This document shows positions 59,215 to 64,000 of a stretch of DNA of 64,000 bases, one piece after another. The stretch spans positions 1 to 64,000 of the forward strand of contig NZ_BAWM01000036.1 of the NCBI RefSeq assembly GCF_000759675.1, given 5' to 3'. The DNA comes from Neobacillus niacini (GTDB lineage: Bacteria > Bacillota > Bacilli > Bacillales > Cytobacillaceae). The translations under genes and the position numbers were made by a program. The first letter of the stretch is position 1, and the number at the start of each line of letters is the position of its first letter. The notes under the pieces are model-generated. The model had not been told where the DNA came from and made no database searches. It saw nothing but the letters and a program-made list of their open reading frames with translations.

Positions 59215-60276
59215 CTACAACTTTCCTTCGTTTTCCTTTTCCCACTTAGCTACTTCTTCACGAACAATCGGCGCCACTTCTTTTCCTAATAGTTCGATGG
59301 ATCTCATAACATCCTCATGAGGCATAGTGCCTACTGGGCAGTGGAGCATAAAGCGAGTTATTCCTACATTCTTTCGCAGGTTAATGATTTTTTCCGCGAC
59401 TGTTTGGGGATCACCTACATACAAGGCACCATGTAAACTACGAGCCGAGTCGAAAGTTGTTTGGTCATACCTTCCCCATCCACGCTCACGACCTAATTTG
59501 TTCATCGCCTGTTGGGTAGAAGGGAAAAACTTCGCAGCCGCTTCTTCTGTACTTTCCCCAACAAAACCATGTGAATGCGAGGCAATCGGTAGTTTTGACG
59601 CATCATGACCTGCTTGTTCAGCTGCTTTCTTATAGAGCTTTACAAGAGGAGCGAAATGCTGTGGACTTCCTCCAATAATTGCTAAAACAAGCGGCAAACC
59701 GAGCAGACCTGCACGAATGACAGATTCCTGATTGCCTCCGCTGCCTATCCACACTGGCAGTGGATCCTGAACTGGTCTTGGATACACACCCAAATTATTT
59801 ATGGCTGGTCGGTGTCCGCCTAGCCAGGTTACTTTCTCAGACGCTGTTATTTTTAACAGCAGCTCCAGCTTCTCTTCGAATAATTGATCATAGTCCTTTA
59901 AATCATATCCAAACAACGGAAATGATTCGATAAAGGATCCTCTTCCTGCCATGATTTCAGCACGTCCATTTGAGATAGCGTCAAGCGTGGCAAAATCCTG
60001 AAAAACTCGTACAGGATCGTCAGAAGAAAGAACGGTAACTGCACTGGTCAAACGAATCCTGTTTGTTTGTGACGCCGCGGCAGCGAGCACGACAGCAGGT
60101 GATGAGGCAGCATAATCTTCGCGATGATGCTCTCCTACTCCAAAGACATCCAGACCTACCTGATCGGCTAAAACAATTTCATCCACTACTTCTCGAATTC
60201 GTTGTGCATGACTAATGACCTTATCAGTCTCAACATCCGGTGTTGTTTCTACAAACGTACTTAATCCTATTTCCAC
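59215..60276 (-). CDS. LLM-class flavin-dependent oxidoreductase (second copy)
   Basis: A 353-aa luciferase-like oxidoreductase, clearly paralogous to the one at 18.3-19.3 kb: 'GLDVFGVGEHHREDYAASSP', 'DAISNGRAEIMAGRGSFIES'. It uses reduced flavin to oxidise an organic substrate. A GTG start follows AGGAGGCTATTTT. A TetR-family regulator is encoded 145 bp upstream on the same strand and is a candidate controller. Confidence 0.88.
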   Translation of the reverse strand: MEIGLSTFVETTPDVETDKVISHAQRIREVVDEIVLADQVGLDVFGVGEHHREDYAASSPAVVLAAAASQTNRIRLTSAVTVLSSDDPVRVFQDFATLDAISNGRAEIMAGRGSFIESFPLFGYDLKDYDQLFEEKLELLLKITASEKVTWLGGHRPAINNLGVYPRPVQDPLPVWIGSGGNQESVIRAGLLGLPLVLAIIGGSPQHFAPLVKLYKKAAEQAGHDASKLPIASHSHGFVGESTEEAAAKFFPSTQQAMNKLGRERGWGRYDQTTFDSARSLHGALYVGDPQTVAEKIINLRKNVGITRFMLHCPVGTMPHEDVMRSIELLGKEVAPIVREEVAKWEKENEGKL

Positions 60277-60420
60277 AAAATAGCCTCCTACTTATGTATG
60301 TCTTTTTACATCAAAAGCAACAGTAAAATAATGTTAAACCAATTAACCTATCATTTTCTTAACAATCTATCACTAATTGACAAGTAATTGTTTTTACTTC
60401 CCTGTCATAACCGATACTTG

Positions 60421-60990
60421 TCAGTTCTTAGAACCAAAATCAATCCCAGACATTAAATAAGGAATTGCTGCTTTAATAAATTCTTCCGGTGGTACCTTCA
60501 TACCATTTCGTTTCCATTCTAAAGAAGCCCCGTAAATCCCCCAGCTTAATATCACAGCATTAATTTTTTGTGCTTCATACTCTTCCGTTGAATTTTGTTT
60601 TACTAACATTTTGTAAAAAATGATTTCAAGCTGTTCCCTAATAATACGGGCAATGGTATCTTCGTATCCTCTATGACAACGATTGGATAATGACTTTTGA
60701 AAATTTGTGATCGCTGTGAAAATACTAACGAACGCTTCTGCATTTAGTTTATCATTCTTGTAGAAATCACCATTCAAATTAACTAACAATACTTCTGATA
60801 ATGCCTTCTCTAATAAGTCATATATATCTTCAAAATGATAATAAAAAGTGGCACGATTAATCATTGCCTCTGTAGTGATATCCTTTACGGTTATATCCTT
60901 AAATTCTTTTTTAGCTGAAAGTTCAATGAAGGAATCCATAATTAATCTGCGTGTACGTAGAATTCGGGGATCCGTCTTTGATTGAGTCAT
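60421..60990 (-). CDS. TetR/AcrR-family transcriptional regulator
   Basis: A 189-aa regulator. The N-terminal HTH has 'TVKDITTEAMINRATFYYHF', the usual TetR recognition helix, and the C-terminal ligand domain is helical with 'AVILSWGIYGASLEWKRNG', as in TetR_C_7-type regulators. TAGGAGTG precedes the ATG. It is divergent from the SpxH-like/YdhR pair and upstream of the LLM gene, so it may control both. Confidence 0.88.
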   Translation of the reverse strand: MTQSKTDPRILRTRRLIMDSFIELSAKKEFKDITVKDITTEAMINRATFYYHFEDIYDLLEKALSEVLLVNLNGDFYKNDKLNAEAFVSIFTAITNFQKSLSNRCHRGYEDTIARIIREQLEIIFYKMLVKQNSTEEYEAQKINAVILSWGIYGASLEWKRNGMKVPPEEFIKAAIPYLMSGIDFGSKN

Positions 60991-61029
60991 TTTGGTGTCA
61001 CTCCTACTTTTTAAACAATTTCTTCAATG

Positions 61030-61045
61030 TGTTGTATAAACGACA
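61030..61045. promoter_or_regulatory. Candidate TetR-type operator
   Basis: TGTTGTATAAACGACA is a near-palindrome (TGTTGT/ACGACA, one mismatch) in the divergent region between the TetR and SpxH-like genes. Confidence 0.35.
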
Positions 61046-61139
61046 AATCGAAGGAACTATTGGTATTGATCTCTTTCATTATTTACTAAAATACAATTAT
61101 AAAGCAAATACAAACAATTATAGGAGGATTGAACATCAA

Positions 61140-62063
61140 TTGAAGAACAATAATAATATGATTTGTGATTTAGAAACAGGTGTATGTGGAGTTGCTGAAG
61201 AGGATGAAATGGAGATGATTGATTTTAATCAACAAAAAAAGTTCATTGAAGTTTATTATGTAACGGATCCTATTTGCTCTCATTGCTGGGCGATTGAACC
61301 CGTTCTACGTCGATTTAAAGAGCAGTATGGACACTATTTTAATTTTCATACGGTTATGGGTGGATTACTAGAAAAATGGCATGATGGACCAATTGATCCT
61401 GCCAACGGAATTTATAAACCTGCAGATGTTGCTCCTCACTGGAGGGAAGTAGGGGAATATTCCCGCATGCCAATTGATGGATCACTCATGATTGACAATC
61501 CCGTTCAATCATCCTTCCCGCCTTCCCGTGTATATAAATTGATTCAAAAAAATCATAACGATGCATTAGCCTATGAATATTTACGACGTGCTAGAGAAGC
61601 CCTTTTCGTATTCAATTATAATATTTCAGATAAATCCGTTATGGTTGAAATCGTAAATCAACTTGGACTTGATGGTGAAGCGATTGTAAATGAAGCAGAC
61701 CAACCAATAGGACAACAAATATTAAATGAAGATTTTGGTCTTGCAAAAAGCTTAGGTGTTAGAGGATTTCCAACTATAATAATGATCAATAAAGAAAATA
61801 AAGGTGTAAAAATTGTTGGGGGTCGTCCGTTTGGATCCTATGTGGACGGATTAAAGCAGGTTCTAAATATGGAAGAACTTCAACCAAAACAACAACCTTC
61901 TCTTTCTAGCTTACTCGAAAAAGAAAAGCTTTTATTTTCGAAAGAAATTGAAGTAATGTACGATATTGAACAATCGGACATTAACGCTTTTATTGAAAAA
62001 GAGCTTTCACCAGCCAGTTATGAAAAGAAAGAAATTCTAGGTGAATCATATTTTACAAAATAA
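61140..62063 (+). CDS. SpxH (YjbH)-like DsbA-family protein
   Basis: A 307-aa thioredoxin-fold protein. 'YYVTDPICSHCWAIEPVLRRF' (in two blocks) holds a CxxC site, as in Bacillus SpxH/YjbH ('DPLCPECWSLEP'), the ClpXP adaptor for Spx. 'GVRGFPTIIMI' has the cis-Pro, and the tail 'FSKEIEVMYDIEQSDINAFI' also resembles SpxH. I chose a TTG start 12 bases after AGGAGG; the longer frame overlaps tetR. It is co-transcribed with a YdhR-like gene. It may be a second SpxH used under electrophile stress, or a FrnE-like isomerase. Confidence 0.75.
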   Translation: MKNNNNMICDLETGVCGVAEEDEMEMIDFNQQKKFIEVYYVTDPICSHCWAIEPVLRRFKEQYGHYFNFHTVMGGLLEKWHDGPIDPANGIYKPADVAPHWREVGEYSRMPIDGSLMIDNPVQSSFPPSRVYKLIQKNHNDALAYEYLRRAREALFVFNYNISDKSVMVEIVNQLGLDGEAIVNEADQPIGQQILNEDFGLAKSLGVRGFPTIIMINKENKGVKIVGGRPFGSYVDGLKQVLNMEELQPKQQPSLSSLLEKEKLLFSKEIEVMYDIEQSDINAFIEKELSPASYEKKEILGESYFTK

Positions 62064-62078
62064 CAAAGGAGAATGACA

Positions 62079-62396
62079 ATGGCATTTGTATTACAAGTGG
62101 ATTTTAAAATGAATGGACCATTCGGAGATGAAATGGCGGAGGCGTTTTCTGAGTTAGCAAAAAGTATTAATGAAGAAGAAGGATTCATGTGGAAAATCTG
62201 GACAGAGAGTCCAGAAACAAATGTAGCCGGCGGAATTTATATTTTCGAAACACAACAAACAGCTGAAAAATATTTAGATATGCACTCAAAAAGATTGGCT
62301 GGGTTTGGAATAACAGATGTCAACGCAAAGATCCTTGCCATCAATCCTAAACTTACTGAAATCACGAATGGTCCAGTAAAATTATTAATAGGCTAA
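62079..62396 (+). CDS. YdhR-type monooxygenase-like protein
   Basis: A 105-aa dimeric alpha-beta barrel protein of the YdhR family, thought to act as a small cofactor-free monooxygenase. 'LQVDFKMNGPFGDEMAEAFS', 'SINEEEGFMWKIWTES' and 'GGIYIFETQQTAEKYLDMH' are the family blocks. I chose the second ATG because AAGGAG is seven bases before it. It follows the SpxH-like gene by 15 bp, so the two are co-transcribed. Confidence 0.82.
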   Translation: MAFVLQVDFKMNGPFGDEMAEAFSELAKSINEEEGFMWKIWTESPETNVAGGIYIFETQQTAEKYLDMHSKRLAGFGITDVNAKILAINPKLTEITNGPVKLLIG

Positions 62397-62414
62397 ACTC
62401 TTAGAATTAAACCA

Positions 62415-62446
62415 ACAAAAGCAACTTCTCTCTAAGTTGCTTTTGT
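62415..62446. terminator. Bidirectional terminator after the YdhR-like gene
   Basis: ACAAAAGCAACTT and AAGTTGCTTTTGT form a perfect 13-bp stem with a six-base loop between convergent genes. Confidence 0.85.
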
Positions 62447-62454
62447 TCTTTACT

Positions 62455-62967
62455 TTACTTCATTTTTTCTAAAGTAACTTCGAATATCATGCATAATATC
62501 AGGGAAAAAGGAATTGAAATGATTAGTGCCAGAATAGGTCTTGAAAAATGTATTCTTATGACAATAAACATTACTATCACAAATAAAAATGACCATCCGA
62601 GATTCCATCCATTTTGATAAGAGATGGCGCCTAATCTTACAGATACATACTCTAAAGCAATGAATACTAATACGAAAAATGAAACATAAATGCCTTTTTT
62701 ATATATACTTAATTTATATGGGTATTTAGATAAAAATACCCATGTTGATAATGGCATACCAACTAGTATAAGCAACAGCATTGGGATTATGGAGTAAACT
62801 ACCCCATTCGATTCCATAGTCCATAGTTGATATTTATAACAAAGGACTTCATACAGTGCATTCCCTAGCGCAGCAAATAACATAGAAGGATAATATTTTC
62901 TCCAATCACGATCTCCAAATTTCATGGCAGCAATAATCCATGATATAGAGAGAACGATTGCTACCAT
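62455..62967 (-). CDS. CBO0543-family membrane protein (copy 2)
   Basis: A 170-aa protein with five TM segments: 'DRDWRKYYPSMLFAALGNAL', 'WTMESNGVVYSIIPMLL' and 'LGAISYQNGWNLGWSFLFV' match CBO0543 proteins. AGGTAGGTG precedes the ATG. It is distinct from the copy at 45.8 kb. No function is known. Confidence 0.75.
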   Translation of the reverse strand: MVAIVLSISWIIAAMKFGDRDWRKYYPSMLFAALGNALYEVLCYKYQLWTMESNGVVYSIIPMLLLILVGMPLSTWVFLSKYPYKLSIYKKGIYVSFFVLVFIALEYVSVRLGAISYQNGWNLGWSFLFVIVMFIVIRIHFSRPILALIISIPFSLILCMIFEVTLEKMK

Positions 62968-63174
62968 AACCGAACACCTACCTTATTGGTAGTTTTCCAA
63001 AAAAAGTAAATTTTAATCCACTAGATTATTCTTGAAAATAATTCCTAATAAACGTTACTATACATACGTGTACATCACATTTTTTACCTTTGATAAAGTT
63101 TAAGCAAAAACAAAACAAGTAAGGAGTTACAGGTGGTCCCTTTAACCTATTAACTTATACCAAAAACAGATTTC

Positions 63175-63340
63175 TTACTTTCCTACATAATCAATCTTAA
63201 TTCCTTTAACTTTTTTCGCCATTTCGTAAGTTTCGGAAGATTTATCATAGATAACTTTTTTCAGTTTTGAGTTGCTTTTAAGGCTTTTTGTTTTTCATCT
63301 TTTTTTCATATATATCATATTGAATTTCTTTTCTAACAAG
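63175..63340 (-). pseudogene. Decayed gene fragment, C-terminal part
   Basis: On the minus strand a startless frame reads 'LKKVIYDKSSETYEMAKK' then 'VKGIKIDYVGK' and a natural stop. Just upstream another frame reads 'DEKQKALKATQ', which would join with it after a frameshift. No family is recognised. The 62968-63466 interval holds nothing else except a terminator. Confidence 0.35.
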
Positions 63341-63357
63341 TTAGTTAACCAATAACC

Positions 63358-63390
63358 AAAGCCCTTCTGGTTTGAGAAGGGCTTTTTGTT
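63358..63390 (-). terminator. Hairpin after the CBS-domain gene
   Basis: AAAGCCCTTCT and AGAAGGGCTTT form a perfect 11-bp stem with a six-base loop. T-runs are present on both strands; it can serve the minus-strand CBS gene. Confidence 0.7.
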
Positions 63391-63466
63391 ATGGGATGAC
63401 TTTTCTAAATCAGATAACTGTTAAAAGCTTAATTAAAAAATTTTTTATATGGGAACAAACCCCTTA

Positions 63467-63901
63467 TTATTGTTGAGGGGCTGAAGGAGTTGAAATACTT
63501 TGTAATGCTTGTTCCGCCTCGTTTGCATATTGATTTTGTACTGCTAGATCACCTAAAGCAACCATACCTACTATTTGCCCATTTTCGATTACAGGCAATC
63601 GTCGAATTTGCTGCTCTGCCATCAAATTTGCTGCTTGATGAACATCCATATCAGGTGTACCTTGTACGATTTGCTGTGCAGTCATGACTTGAGATACTGG
63701 TGTTTGTGCATTTTCTCCTTGTGCTGTCGTACGAAGGGTAATGTCACGATCCGTTACAATTCCAACTATTTGTCTGCTGTCATTTACTACTGGGATAGCT
63801 CCGATATTATATTCGCTCATTAGCGCTGCAGCTTCCTGTACGGTTTGTGTTTCGTTAACTGAAACAACATTTGATGTCATGATATCTCTTAATTGTGCCA
63901 T
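63467..63901 (-). CDS. CBS-pair protein (YhcV-like)
   Basis: A 144-aa protein that is just one CBS pair: 'MTSNVVSVNETQTVQEAA', 'GIVTDRDITLRTTAQGE' and 'VMTAQQIVQGTPDMDVHQAA', 'PVIENGQIVGMVALGDLAV'. Such stand-alone pairs bind adenosyl nucleotides and are often induced by general stress in Bacillus. The C-terminus is Ser/Pro/Gln-rich. GGAGGTAGTTTT precedes the ATG. Confidence 0.88.
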   Translation of the reverse strand: MAQLRDIMTSNVVSVNETQTVQEAAALMSEYNIGAIPVVNDSRQIVGIVTDRDITLRTTAQGENAQTPVSQVMTAQQIVQGTPDMDVHQAANLMAEQQIRRLPVIENGQIVGMVALGDLAVQNQYANEAEQALQSISTPSAPQQ

Positions 63902-64000
63902 AAAACTACCTCCAATTATATTTATCCTTTATAGGATAGGGAACATTGGCGTTATTATTAATGGTAATTTTTTTCAAATACTAGCTGTACAGTTTTAATA

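Noticed and set aside
60951-61139. Long N-terminal extension of the SpxH-like protein
   Set aside because: It overlaps the divergent tetR start and promoter region; the AGGAGG at 61122 places the start later.
1-64000. tRNA or rRNA genes
   Set aside because: No cloverleaf with a T-loop GTTCRANNC in the right context and no rRNA-like sequence was seen on either strand, although a dedicated scan was not possible.

Overview
The window looks like chromosomal DNA of a spore-forming, PHA-making Bacillaceae bacterium, in the broad Bacillus/Neobacillus group. The evidence is low GC, strong AGGAGG-type ribosome sites, TTG/GTG starts, a class IV PHA synthase (PhaR+PhaC), the cortex hydrolase CwlJ, YjcZ-type small sporulation proteins, a YcnK-type copper regulator and a FadR-type operator. 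No rRNA, tRNA, CRISPR array or intact mobile element was seen. Product names come from recognising families in the translations; no database was searched.

Layout. 1-5 kb: a small unknown gene, decayed gene fragments, a LysE exporter, a Dph6-like ATP pyrophosphatase and phaR-phaC on the minus strand with a FadR box upstream. 5-12.3 kb: a secreted GH3 glycosidase with a cre site, then a minus-strand set of two membrane proteins, a MacB-type ABC protein, a response regulator and a histidine kinase. 12.4-17.5 kb: a GC-rich beta-propeller gene, an IS3 remnant, VanZ, OsmC, an EamA exporter with a possible two-state leader RNA over a LysR remnant, and small genes. 17.6-20.7 kb: an oxidoreductase/LLM/VOC set divergent from a YodB/CatR-like redox repressor with recognisable operators.

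20.8-36.7 kb is the centrepiece: an 11-gene minus-strand acyl-CoA operon (two enoyl-CoA hydratase-like proteins, dienoyl-CoA reductase-type SDR, MaoC, CoA ligase, carboxyltransferase, two LCAD-type acyl-CoA dehydrogenases, AtuA split in two, biotin carrier). It is divergent from a CBS-PAS sigma-54 activator and followed by two more CoA ligases. A consensus-matching -24/-12 promoter precedes the operon and a weaker one precedes the ligase pair. The set resembles acyclic-terpene or branched-acid catabolism (Atu/Liu type) but has no biotin carboxylase gene.

37-64 kb: MarR-TerC, an NhaC antiporter followed by a 21-bp tandem repeat, an orphan sensor kinase, guanine deaminase, sporulation microproteins, CwlJ, an orphan acyl carrier protein, cold shock protein, a copper operon (ycnK-copC-ycnI), three tandem Asn/Asp-rich paralogues plus a related protein, truncated haemoglobin, a uracil/xanthine permease, an isochorismatase-like hydrolase, a second LLM enzyme, TetR divergent from a SpxH-like protein plus YdhR-type monooxygenase, and a CBS-pair protein. 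Intergenic regions on this side carry a dispersed repeat and several gene fragments.
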